From: Bradyrhizobium viridifuturi | GTDB taxonomy: Bacteria > Pseudomonadota > Alphaproteobacteria > Rhizobiales > Xanthobacteraceae | Assembly: GCF_001238275.1 (NCBI RefSeq) | Contig: NZ_LGTB01000040.1 | Span: 37,842-101,841, forward strand | DNA: 64,000 nt | Direction of reading: 5' to 3' | Part shown: positions 16,781 to 25,009 of the stretch, in pieces | Layout of the letters: each line of letters starts with the position of its first letter | Numbering within the stretch: the first letter of the stretch is position 1 | The notes under the pieces: model-generated | The model's input: the letters and a program-made list of their open reading frames with translations, nothing else | Database searches by the model: none | What the model was told of the DNA's origin: nothing | Made by a program: the position numbers and the translations under genes

Positions 16781-18406
16781 CTAGAAGTCGAACGTCATGC
16801 CGGTCGTGACCGCGCTCGCCTTGTTGCCGGCGACCACGTTGTTGTTGGCGTCGCGTCCGCACACGCCGTAGCCGTGACCGCTGACGCCGAGGCAGTAATG
16901 CGCGCCGGGGCCGTTGCGCAGATAGCTGCCGACGAGATACCAGGTCGCGAACGGGCTGAAGTGATACTTGACGCCCGCCGCGTACTGATCGGCGCTGCTG
17001 TCCACGCTGTTGAGCGCGAAGTCAGCCGAGCCAGCCGCCGGAGTGACGGTGTAGTTGTTGAACACGCCGGTCCCGGGCGAGCCCGGCGAGGCGTTGGCGT
17101 GAGCCCATGATGCGCTGACGTCCCAGGCGCCGACCGATTGCGTGGCGCTGATGAAGTAGCCGTCACGCGACCGCTCGTTGAAGTCGGCAACGGTGTTCTC
17201 GCGACGCATGATCTCGTAGATGCCGTAGAGTTGCAGTTTGCCGATGCCGTCGTTGAAGCCATAGCCGGCGCCGAGCTTCGCGGCCCATTCGTTGGCGATG
17301 CCGACGGCGCCCGGCGGCACGATCAATACGCCGCCATTGCTGAGCGGCGTCACCGCCTCGTCGCCGGTGCGGTTGGTGCCCTCGTGCATCTCGTAGGCCG
17401 CGACCGCGGTGAACGGTCCCTGATTGTAGGTCAGCGATGCGCTGTAGAGGTTGCCGTATGAGCCGTCGGTGCAGCCCTCCGGCGCCGCGGTCAACGGGAA
17501 GCCGCTGCCGCTGCCGCGGGCCGAGGTGCCCGGACAGTTGAAGTCGCCGAGCGCGAAGTCGCTGTTGTCGCGCGCCGTATTCTGTCCCGGCGAAGCCATC
17601 AAGGTCGCCTGGAAGCCGTTCCAGATCGGCGACTCGTACCAGACCGCGTGCGCGGCGCGCCAATCGAACTCGGCGCGGAGGTCGCCGCCGGTGTTGCCCA
17701 TGATCGAATTGTAGTCGCCAAGCGTGGCCGAGAACGGATCGAACTGGGCGGTGGATTTCTTGTACGGCGTATCGGCCTTGCCGGCCTTGATCGCACCCCA
17801 CGGTGTTTCCATTCCGATGAAGCTGTCGCGCGTGCCGAGCGCAGCGCGTTCGGTTGGCGTTGCCGCGACCTCGACCAGCGATTCGAACTGCGCCACCGCG
17901 GCCCATCCGGCGAAGCCATACGGCTCGAGATTGTGCCGGGCGCGAACGCCGAAATAGGTGAGGTTGCTCGAAACGCCGAACTTGTTGCCCTGATCGAACA
18001 CGCCGGCGTTGAAGAAGTCGCCCGAGAGGTCCACGTGGCCATAAAGGGTCACGGTGGTGTTGTCGACGAAGGCATTGGTGCCTGTCGCCTTGGTGTAGAG
18101 CGGTGCGCCACCGATGCTGACGACGGCATGTTCGGGAGGTGGGGTCGGGGAGGGCGCCACGGCCGCGTGCTGGACCGGATTGCCCTTCGGCGTCGACGCG
18201 GCCGCCGCCGGCGGGGCCGGATGGCTCGCGATGTGGTTCACGCGATCCCTGAGCTGGGCGTTCTCCTTGGCGAGTTTCGCGTTGTTGCGTTCGAGTGCAT
18301 CCAGACGCGCCATGACGTCGTCGAGTGTTGCCGCGTGGATCGGGCCTTGCGTGAGCGCCAGACAGATCGCTGCGGAAGCAGTTCCTGCGAGAAGTCTCTT
18401 CTTCAT
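16781..18406 (-). CDS. Outer-membrane porin with N-terminal coiled coil
   Basis: Gram-negative general porin (541 aa). Signal peptide MKKRLLAGTASAAICLALTQ cleaved after IHA-A; then a heptad-rich coiled coil (about 28-58, LDDVMARLDALERNNAKLAK) and a Pro/Ala linker, as in periplasm-spanning SLH-less porins; the barrel starts near residue 115 (VTLYGHVDLSGDFF). Motifs such as FGVRARHNLEPYGFAGWAAV and FIGMETPWGAIKAGKADTPY are typical of Porin_4 family proteins (eyelet and PxxG-like loops), and the chain ends in Phe (TTGMTFDF), the barrel-assembly signal. Substrate unknown. Convergent with the NlpD-like gene. Confidence 0.92.
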   Translation of the reverse strand: MKKRLLAGTASAAICLALTQGPIHAATLDDVMARLDALERNNAKLAKENAQLRDRVNHIASHPAPPAAAASTPKGNPVQHAAVAPSPTPPPEHAVVSIGGAPLYTKATGTNAFVDNTTVTLYGHVDLSGDFFNAGVFDQGNKFGVSSNLTYFGVRARHNLEPYGFAGWAAVAQFESLVEVAATPTERAALGTRDSFIGMETPWGAIKAGKADTPYKKSTAQFDPFSATLGDYNSIMGNTGGDLRAEFDWRAAHAVWYESPIWNGFQATLMASPGQNTARDNSDFALGDFNCPGTSARGSGSGFPLTAAPEGCTDGSYGNLYSASLTYNQGPFTAVAAYEMHEGTNRTGDEAVTPLSNGGVLIVPPGAVGIANEWAAKLGAGYGFNDGIGKLQLYGIYEIMRRENTVADFNERSRDGYFISATQSVGAWDVSASWAHANASPGSPGTGVFNNYTVTPAAGSADFALNSVDSSADQYAAGVKYHFSPFATWYLVGSYLRNGPGAHYCLGVSGHGYGVCGRDANNNVVAGNKASAVTTGMTFDF

Positions 18407-18631
18407 TCATTTCCCCATTTGCCAATCGCCTAGGCGGGGTGCTGAGGCTGCAAACGGGCGGAAATGCTAAGGTATACCAAATACCAGATACACGGGTGTG
18501 GGATACACCGAGGACGATAAACACGCCATGTGACAAAATACAAGTTATGACCGCAACGCAACATCACACAGCGATCTTGGGATAATGCATGCCAATCTCG
18601 AGCAGGTATGCATGCGATTGATGGTTTGACA
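18407..18631. other. Intergenic region upstream of the porin
   Basis: AT-richer 225-bp stretch holding the porin promoter region. Repeated ATACC/ATACAC words (GGTATACCAAATACCAGATA near 18471) are visible but no known operator was recognised. No gene seen. Confidence 0.4.
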
Positions 18632-19105
18632 TTACCGCGTCGGGTCTAGGCCGGCTGATATCTGCTCGACCATCTCGCGCAAGAATTGCGGTGGCCCGTA
18701 GGCGTGCCATTCGCCGTCGGATTGCAGCAGGAGGGGCCGTCGCATGTCGCGGCTGAAGGCTTCGAGCCAGCCGCGCGCCTTTGCCTTCGGCCGCGGACCG
18801 GCGGCAACCGCGACGTCGACCGGGATCGCCCGCCAGACGAAGCTTGCGGGAAGAAAGATGAGATCGGATCTGTCCGGACGCATCCATTCGGGCAGCGGAC
18901 TCGTCGGCGCCAGCCAGCCGCAGACGAAATTCCGGCAGGGGTCGACCGGGCGCTCGGCGTAGATCGTGCATTTGCCCGCGCTGCTGAACGGACACGGCTG
19001 TCCCGGATGCACGTCGTGGTCGCGAATCCGGATTTTCAGCCAGCCGTCACAGCAAGCGGTGCACTCGCCACATCGTCTCGCAGTCGTGCTTGGGTCGGCC
19101 GGCAT
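18632..19105 (-). CDS. YkgJ-type cysteine-cluster (zinc/iron-chelating) protein
   Basis: Small protein (157 aa) of the CxxCxxCC family, thought to bind zinc or iron; exact role unknown. Cysteines: RRCGECTACCDG near residues 10-21, then HPGQPCPFSSAGKCTIYAER and PVDPCRNFVCGW, giving the eight-Cys pattern. ATG at 19105 (MPADPSTTARR) was preferred over an in-frame GTG at 19129. It is encoded just downstream of the DUF815 ATPase in the same direction (64-bp gap), so the two may be cotranscribed. Confidence 0.85.
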   Translation of the reverse strand: MPADPSTTARRCGECTACCDGWLKIRIRDHDVHPGQPCPFSSAGKCTIYAERPVDPCRNFVCGWLAPTSPLPEWMRPDRSDLIFLPASFVWRAIPVDVAVAAGPRPKAKARGWLEAFSRDMRRPLLLQSDGEWHAYGPPQFLREMVEQISAGLDPTR

Positions 19106-19169
19106 GGGCCGAGTGTAGCCATGCCGCACCGAATCCAGAAGGCCTGCACGGCCCGAGGCGCCGCTCGCG

Positions 19170-20153
19170 CTATGCGCCGCCGAGCCGCACGCCGAGTCGG
19201 CCGGCGAGCTCCTGCGTGTACTGCCAGGCCACGCGGCCCGAGCGGGAGCCGCGGGTGGTCGACCATTCGAGCGCCTCGCGCTCGAGCTCGTCCTCGGCGA
19301 TCTTGATGCCGAAATGGTCGCAATAGCCCTTCACCATCGCGAGGTACTCGTCTTGGCTGCAGCGGTGGAAGCCGAGCCAGAGGCCGAAGCGATCCGACAG
19401 CGACACCTTCTCCTCGACCGCTTCGCCCGGATTGATTGCGGTCGAGCGTTCGTTCTCGATCATCTCGCGCGCCAGCAGATGGCGCCGATTCGAGGTCGCG
19501 TAGAGGATGACGTTGTCGGGGCGTCCCTCGATGCCGCCTTCCAGCACCGCCTTCAGCGACTTGTACGAGGCGTCGTTGCCGTCGAAGGAAAGGTCGTCGC
19601 AGAACACGATGAAACGGAACGAGGAGCCGCGCAGCAACTCCATCAGGCCGGGCAGGCTCTCGATGTCCTCGCGATGGATCTCGATCAGCTTCAGCCGGTC
19701 GGCCGGCTTGCGATCGACATTGATGCTGGCATGGGTGGCCTTGACCAGCGACGACTTGCCCATGCCGCGGGCGCCCCAGAGCAGCGCATTGTTGGCGGGC
19801 AATCCGTTGGCGAAGCGCTCGGTATTCTCCATCAGGATATCGCGCATCCGGTCGACGCCCTTGAGCAGGCCGATCTCGACGCGGCTGACGCGCGGCACCG
19901 GGGCAAGGCGCCCGTCCGGATGCCAGACAAAGGCGTCCGCGGCGCCGAACGCGCGGGCCGGATCGGAGGCCGGGGAGGCGGCCGCAAGGCGGCTCGCGAT
20001 GGCCTCCAGGGCGTTCGCGATCCGCTCGGCGGCCGCGCCGTCGAGCGGCATGACCGGGCGTTTTGTCGCGGCGTTTGCGGCACGCTTGGCGGCAGCTTTG
20101 GGGGCGGTTTTGCTGGTTGTTTTACTGGTGGTTTTTTTGGCTTTTTTCGGCAT
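19170..20153 (-). CDS. DUF815-family AAA+ ATPase
   Basis: Cytoplasmic ATPase of unknown function (327 aa). After a Lys/Ala/Thr-rich N-terminus (MPKKAKKTTSKTTSKTAPK) comes the AAA core: Walker A GARGMGKSSLVK near residues 126-137, Walker B FRFIVFCDDLSFDG near 172-185, and sensor-like ILYATSNRRHL near 215. The segment LSDRFGLWLGFHRCSQDEYL is characteristic of the DUF815 family. ATG at 20153 was chosen because the upstream 17 codons look non-coding. Downstream neighbour is the Cys-cluster gene. Confidence 0.9.
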   Translation of the reverse strand: MPKKAKKTTSKTTSKTAPKAAAKRAANAATKRPVMPLDGAAAERIANALEAIASRLAAASPASDPARAFGAADAFVWHPDGRLAPVPRVSRVEIGLLKGVDRMRDILMENTERFANGLPANNALLWGARGMGKSSLVKATHASINVDRKPADRLKLIEIHREDIESLPGLMELLRGSSFRFIVFCDDLSFDGNDASYKSLKAVLEGGIEGRPDNVILYATSNRRHLLAREMIENERSTAINPGEAVEEKVSLSDRFGLWLGFHRCSQDEYLAMVKGYCDHFGIKIAEDELEREALEWSTTRGSRSGRVAWQYTQELAGRLGVRLGGA

Positions 20154-20344
20154 TTGTCCAGTTCCTGTCGGCGCAGCCTTATCGGGCTGGCGGCGGTCCC
20201 GCAAGCGCCCTAAATGAAGGTCCGTTAACGTTGCAATTGGGACCGCGGCCGCTATAGTCCGCGCGAATTTGTCCGGACCGCCATACCGCCCCGAAGGTCG
20301 AGGGTGCTGCCGGTTCTTTCCCGTCTTATCCGAGGATCGTCCGA

Positions 20345-20701
20345 ATGCTGATTACTCCTGCGTTTGCTCAGGCTGGAGCAAGTGGTGACACCAGCAGCAT
20401 GTTGATGTCGCTGCTGCCATTCGCACTGATCTTCGTCATCATGTACTTCCTGATTCTGCGCCCGCAGCAGAAGAAGGTGCGCGATCATGCGGACCTCGTG
20501 AAGAACATCCGCCGTGGCGACACCGTGGTGACCTCGGGCGGCCTCGTCGGCAAGGTGACCAAGGTGGTCGACGACGACCAGATCGAGTTCGAGATTTCGG
20601 ACGGCGTCCGCGTGCGGCAGATGCGGCAGATGATTTCGGGCGTGCGGACCAAGGGTGAGCCGGCGAAGGGCGACGCCAAGGACGAGGCATCCGCGAGCTG
20701 A
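20345..20701 (+). CDS. yajC: Preprotein translocase accessory subunit YajC
   Basis: Single-span membrane protein (118 aa) of the SecDF-YajC subcomplex. The helix LLPFALIFVIMYFLILRPQQ (about residues 23-42) and the following KKVRDHADLVKNIRRGDTVV, TSGGLVGKV signature are diagnostic. The extension before the helix is Ala/Gly-rich. secD begins 41 bp downstream in the conserved yajC-secD-secF order. Confidence 0.97.
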   Translation: MLITPAFAQAGASGDTSSMLMSLLPFALIFVIMYFLILRPQQKKVRDHADLVKNIRRGDTVVTSGGLVGKVTKVVDDDQIEFEISDGVRVRQMRQMISGVRTKGEPAKGDAKDEASAS

Positions 20702-20742
20702 TCGCCGCGGAAGCCTTTTGCCGAATCTGACAGGTCAATTCG

Positions 20743-22347
20743 ATGTTGTATTTCACGCGGTGGCGAGCGCTGGGGATCATCCTGATAGCGCTGGTGGTCT
20801 GCCTGTGCGCCGTGCCCAATTTCTTCCCCGAAGCGCAGGTGAAGACCTGGCCGGCCTGGGCGCAGCGGCGCCTCGTGCTCGGTCTCGATTTGCAGGGCGG
20901 CTCGTACCTGCTGCTCGAGGTCGACGGCAACTACGTGAAGAAGGAGAAGCTCGAGCAGGTTCGCGACGACGCCCGAAAGGCGCTGCGTGATGCCAGGATC
21001 GGCTTCACTGGCGGCATCACGATCCGCAACGACGCCGTCGAGGCCCGGATCGCGAAGGAGGCCGACGTTCCGGCGGCGCTGACCAAGCTGCGCGAGATTG
21101 CGCAGCCGATTGGCGGGTTGCTTGGGTCCAGCGGCCAGCGCGATCTCGATGTGACCGATGCCGGGGGCGGCCTGATCCGCATGACCGTGTCGCAGCCCGC
21201 GATGATCGAGCGGATGCGCAAGACCATCGAACAGTCGATTCAGATCGTCGAGCGCCGCGTCAACGAGCTCGGTACTGTCGAGCCGGTGATCCAGCGTCAG
21301 GGCACCGACCGCATCCTGGTGCAGGTGCCGGGTCTGCAGGACCCCACGCGGCTGAAGAAGCTGCTCGGTGAGACTGCGAAGATGGATTTCCGGATGGTCG
21401 ACACCTCGGTGTCGCCGGACCAGGCCCAGCAGGGCCGGGTACCGCCTGACTCCGAACTCCTGACGAGCGCGTCGCCGCCGCCGGTTCCGTATGTCGTCAA
21501 GAAGCAGGTCCTGGTGTCCGGAGGCGAACTCTCCGACGCCCAGCCCGGCTTCGACCAGCGCACCGGCGAGGCGATCGTCAGCTTCAAGTTCAACACGTCG
21601 GGGGCACGCAAATTCGCGCAGGCGACCGCCGACAATGTCGGCCAGCCGTTTGCGATCGTGCTCGACAACAAGGTGATCTCGGCGCCCGTGATTCGCGAGC
21701 CGATCACCGGTGGACAAGGCCAGATCTCCGGCAGTTTCACCGTGCAGTCGGCCAACGATCTGGCGATCCTGATGCGCGCCGGCGCGCTGCCGGCGCCGCT
21801 GACCGTGGTCGAGGAGCGCACCGTCGGTCCGGGCCTCGGTCAGGACTCGATCGAGAAGGGCGAGCTTGCCGCCTATGTCGGCTCGATCCTGGTCATCGTG
21901 TTCATGCTGCTGACCTACCGGCTGTTCGGCGTGTTTGCCAACATCGCCGTGACCATCAACGTCGCCATGATCTTCGGGCTGCTGTCGCTGCTCAACGCCA
22001 CGCTGACCTTGCCCGGCATCGCCGGCATCGTGCTGACGGTCGGCATCGCGGTCGACTCCAACGTGCTGATCTACGAGCGCATCCGCGAGGAACTGCGCGG
22101 CGGCCGCAATGCGATCTCGGCGATCGATGCCGGCTTCAAGCGGGCGCTCGCGACCATCCTCGACTCCAACATCACCACCTTCATCGCCGCCGCCGTGCTG
22201 TTCTATATCGGCACCGGGCCGGTGCGCGGCTTTGCCGTGACGCTCGGCATCGGCATCATCACCACGGTGTTCACCGCCTTCACAATGACGCGCCTGATCG
22301 TCGCGGCATGGGTGCGGTGGAAGCGGCCGCAAACCGTGCCGATCTGA
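20743..22347 (+). CDS. secD: Protein translocase subunit SecD
   Basis: Proton-driven accessory of the Sec translocon that pulls proteins into the periplasm (534 aa). N-terminal helix, then the D1 motif LVLGLDLQGGSYLLLEVDG near residues 45-63, a large periplasmic domain, and five C-terminal helices with D5/D6-type motifs TLPGIAGIVLTVGIAVDSNV and IYERIREELRGGR. It is followed by secF after a 10-bp gap. Confidence 0.97.
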   Translation: MLYFTRWRALGIILIALVVCLCAVPNFFPEAQVKTWPAWAQRRLVLGLDLQGGSYLLLEVDGNYVKKEKLEQVRDDARKALRDARIGFTGGITIRNDAVEARIAKEADVPAALTKLREIAQPIGGLLGSSGQRDLDVTDAGGGLIRMTVSQPAMIERMRKTIEQSIQIVERRVNELGTVEPVIQRQGTDRILVQVPGLQDPTRLKKLLGETAKMDFRMVDTSVSPDQAQQGRVPPDSELLTSASPPPVPYVVKKQVLVSGGELSDAQPGFDQRTGEAIVSFKFNTSGARKFAQATADNVGQPFAIVLDNKVISAPVIREPITGGQGQISGSFTVQSANDLAILMRAGALPAPLTVVEERTVGPGLGQDSIEKGELAAYVGSILVIVFMLLTYRLFGVFANIAVTINVAMIFGLLSLLNATLTLPGIAGIVLTVGIAVDSNVLIYERIREELRGGRNAISAIDAGFKRALATILDSNITTFIAAAVLFYIGTGPVRGFAVTLGIGIITTVFTAFTMTRLIVAAWVRWKRPQTVPI

Positions 22348-22357
22348 GAGGCCTCTC

Positions 22358-23386
22358 GTGACCCATACCGTTCTCATTGGCCTTGGCATCCTGATTGCCG
22401 TGCTGACCGTGGTCGCGGCGCTCGGCCTGCTGCCGTCGCTGCGCATCGTCCCCGACGATACGCATTTCGACTTCACGCGCTTTCGCCGCATCAGTTTCCC
22501 GATCTCGGCGCTGCTCTCGATCCTCGCCATCACGCTGTTCTTCACCCACGGCCTGAATTTCGGCATCGACTTCAAGGGCGGCACGCTGCTTGAGGTGCGG
22601 TCGAAGTCCGGCACGGCCGACATTGCCGCAATGCGCACGACCTTGAACGGCCTTGGCCTCGGCGAGGTGCAGTTGCAGCAGTTCGGCGGTCCGGCTGAAG
22701 TCCTGATCCGCGTCGCCGAACAGCCGGGCGGCGACAAGGCACAGCAGGACGCGGTGACGAAAGTGCGCGGCGCGCTCGGCGAGACCGTGGACTACCGGCG
22801 CGTCGAGGTGGTGGGGCCGCGCGTCTCCGGCGAGCTGCTTGCCTACGGCATGCTCGGCCTGATGCTCGCGATCGTCGGCATCCTGATCTACCTCTGGTTC
22901 CGGTTCGAATGGCAGTTCGCGCTCGGCGCCATGATCGCCAACGTCCACGACATCGTGCTCACGATCGGCTTCATGTCGATCACCCAGGTCGACTTCGACC
23001 TCACCAGCATCGCGGCGCTGCTGACGATTCTCGGCTACTCGCTCAACGACACCGTCGTCATCTACGACCGTATCCGCGAGATGCTGCGGCGCTACAAGAA
23101 AATGCCGATGCCGCAGCTGCTCAACGAATCGATCAACTCGACGCTGTCGCGTTCGATCATCACCCACGTCACCGTGACGCTGGCGCTGCTCGCGCTGCTG
23201 CTGTTCGGCGGCCAGGCGATCCACAGCTTCACGGCCGTGATGATGTTCGGCGTCGTGCTGGTCGGCACCTACACCTCGATCTTCATCGCCGCGCCGATCC
23301 TGATCTATCTCGGCGTCCACACCACGCGGGGCGAGGCGCAGGATGCGCCGGCCAAGAAGCCGGACGCGGCGGCAGCCAAGAAGTAG
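22358..23386 (+). CDS. secF: Protein translocase subunit SecF
   Basis: Partner of SecD (342 aa, six helices). Family motifs: GLNFGIDFKGGTLLEVRS near residues 64-81, then ALLTILGYSLNDTVVIYDRI near 222-241 and REMLRRYKK. GTG start at 22358 is used because the first helix (VLIGLGILIAVLTVVAALGL) begins immediately after it. The C-terminus is Lys/Ala-rich. The Mth938-domain gene starts 5 bp later, so all four genes plus the next likely form one transcript. Confidence 0.96.
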   Translation: MTHTVLIGLGILIAVLTVVAALGLLPSLRIVPDDTHFDFTRFRRISFPISALLSILAITLFFTHGLNFGIDFKGGTLLEVRSKSGTADIAAMRTTLNGLGLGEVQLQQFGGPAEVLIRVAEQPGGDKAQQDAVTKVRGALGETVDYRRVEVVGPRVSGELLAYGMLGLMLAIVGILIYLWFRFEWQFALGAMIANVHDIVLTIGFMSITQVDFDLTSIAALLTILGYSLNDTVVIYDRIREMLRRYKKMPMPQLLNESINSTLSRSIITHVTVTLALLALLLFGGQAIHSFTAVMMFGVVLVGTYTSIFIAAPILIYLGVHTTRGEAQDAPAKKPDAAAAKK

Positions 23387-23391
23387 CCGGC

Positions 23392-23775
23392 ATGAGCAAC
23401 CCCTCGGACGCTCCCCATCTTCCGAGGTCGGCGCCGATCGAGGCTTACGGCAAGGGCGGCTTCGCGTTCGCCGATATGTCGCATCGCGGCTCGCTGTTGT
23501 GCCTGCCGGACTCGATCTGGGCCTGGCCGGTCACGAGGCCGCAGGACATCGACGAATATTCGCTGCAAAAGGTGTTCGCGGCCGCCAACGCGATCGACAC
23601 GCTGATCGTCGGCACCGGCACCGAGGTCTGGGTGCCGCCCAAGGGCCTGCGTGAGGCCTTGCGTGCGGTCCGCGTGGTGCTCGACCCGATGCAGACGGGT
23701 CCTGCGATCCGCACCTACAACATCATGCTGGGCGAGCAGCGCCGGGTCGCGGCGGCGCTGATCGCGGTACCATGA
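23392..23775 (+). CDS. Mth938-domain protein (NDUFAF3-like)
   Basis: Small cytoplasmic protein (127 aa) of the Mth938/DUF498 fold. Segments RSAPIEAYGKGGFAFADMSH, PDSIWAWPVTRPQDI, TLIVGTGTEVWVPPKGLREA and LDPMQTGPAIRTYNIMLGEQ match the family. The eukaryotic member NDUFAF3 is a complex I assembly factor, and an alphaproteobacterial origin with secDF linkage has been noted for it; a role in NADH dehydrogenase assembly here is inference. Starts 5 bp after secF and overlaps the next gene by 4 bp (ATGA). Confidence 0.9.
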   Translation: MSNPSDAPHLPRSAPIEAYGKGGFAFADMSHRGSLLCLPDSIWAWPVTRPQDIDEYSLQKVFAAANAIDTLIVGTGTEVWVPPKGLREALRAVRVVLDPMQTGPAIRTYNIMLGEQRRVAAALIAVP

Positions 23776-24635
23776 GCGCGGTGGAGGCGCCGAAGGACGG
23801 CGCGGCCTTCTGCGCCGATCTGGTGCGGACCCATGACTTCGTGCGCTACGCGTCGACCTTGTTCCTGCCGGGTCCGGAGCGCCGGGCGCTGCTCGCGATC
23901 TACGCCTTCAACATCGAGGTTTCGCGCGTGCACGAGCAGGTCAGCCAGCCGCTGCCCGGCGAGATGCGGCTGCAATGGTGGACCGACATGCTGGCAGGCG
24001 CCGGGCACGGCGGCGTCGAAGGCAATCCGGTCGCGGCAGAGTTGTTGTATGCGATCCGCAACCACCGCTTGCCGGTTTCGCCGTTCTCACAGCTGGTCGA
24101 GGAGCACCAGTTCGATCTCTACAACGACCCGATGCCGTCGCTGGCCGCGCTCGAAGACTACCTCGACGCGACGGCCTCAGTGCTGTTCTCGCAGGCGACG
24201 CGCGTGACGGCGCGGCCATCGGAGGCGATCGATCACTTGGCCCGCCATGCCGGCCTTGCCCAGGGCATGGCGCAGGTCATCGCGGCGCTCGGCCGCGACG
24301 CATCGCGGCAGCAGCTGTTCCTGCCGCTGCAGCTGCTGCAGCAGCACGGCAGCAGCAAGGAAGAGGTGTTTGCCGGCAAGCCGACGCCGAACATCCGAGC
24401 TGCGATCGACGAGCTTGCTGACGAGGCACAAGGCCATCTCAAGACCGCATTCGGGCTGCTCGCGGATGTGCCGTCGGGCGTTCGGCCGATCTTCCTGCCC
24501 CTCGCTCACGTCAGGCGCGAGCTCAACCGGGTGAGGAAGGGCGATTTCGATCCGTTCCTGCCGAAGCCGGTCTCGCGCCTGCGCACGCTCTGGACGTTGT
24601 GGCGAGCCGCGCGCACCGAGGAGTTCGGTCGCTAG
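23772..24635 (+). CDS. Squalene/phytoene synthase-like protein lacking Asp motifs (NDUFAF6-like)
   Basis: Protein of the squalene/phytoene synthase fold (287 aa) that is probably not an isoprenoid synthase. The first Asp-rich DxxxD motif of true synthases is replaced by EVSRVHEQV (residues 49-57), and the second region reads GLAQGMAQVIAALGRDASRQ (161-180) with only one Asp, although FLPLQLLQQHG keeps the family shape. The same loss occurs in mitochondrial NDUFAF6, a complex I assembly factor. Overlap with the Mth938 gene implies translational coupling. Alternatively it binds a prenyl lipid without catalysis. Confidence 0.88.
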   Translation: MSAVEAPKDGAAFCADLVRTHDFVRYASTLFLPGPERRALLAIYAFNIEVSRVHEQVSQPLPGEMRLQWWTDMLAGAGHGGVEGNPVAAELLYAIRNHRLPVSPFSQLVEEHQFDLYNDPMPSLAALEDYLDATASVLFSQATRVTARPSEAIDHLARHAGLAQGMAQVIAALGRDASRQQLFLPLQLLQQHGSSKEEVFAGKPTPNIRAAIDELADEAQGHLKTAFGLLADVPSGVRPIFLPLAHVRRELNRVRKGDFDPFLPKPVSRLRTLWTLWRAARTEEFGR

Positions 24636-24916
24636 CTCCTCTCTCTCGAGATGTGCTTGGTGAAGATCCGGACCGTTACGCCCCTGACCATGGGGCCGCT
24701 GTCATAGATGTCGGATGCGATTTGCTCGATCGCGTCGCGCAACGCAACGAATTGCGCCTGCCGCGCCATGCTCGCTGTTCCACGCGTGCCGGCGAGCTCG
24801 TCCATTGCAGCGTCGCTGATTTGGCATTCAACTTCCTGGTCGCCGTTCATCATGGTGAAGCCGAACGCCAGGCGTTCAGAATCATATCCCCCGATACGGC
24901 CACGGGTGAGTGGCAT
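24632..24916 (-). CDS. DUF1488-like small protein
   Basis: Small acidic protein (94 aa), function unknown. The layout YDSERLAFGFTMMNGDQEVE (residues 10-29), CQISDAAMDELAG and VALRDAIEQIASDIYDSG fits DUF1488-type proteins common in Rhizobiales. ATG at 24916 with AGGGA upstream was preferred to a longer frame. It is convergent with, and overlaps by 4 bp, the squalene-synthase-like gene. Confidence 0.7.
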   Translation of the reverse strand: MPLTRGRIGGYDSERLAFGFTMMNGDQEVECQISDAAMDELAGTRGTASMARQAQFVALRDAIEQIASDIYDSGPMVRGVTVRIFTKHISRERS

Positions 24917-25009
24917 TAAGCTTGTCCCTTGAGCGCGCCAGCCCACGCAAAGAGTGGGGCTTCGCACCGCGTTTGTCGAGGGCCACGCACATAACGAGAT
25001 GCGCGCAAA

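Noticed and set aside
20485..22737. 750-codon minus-strand frame opposite secD
   Set aside because: Shadow of secD; His/Arg/Asp-rich without motifs.
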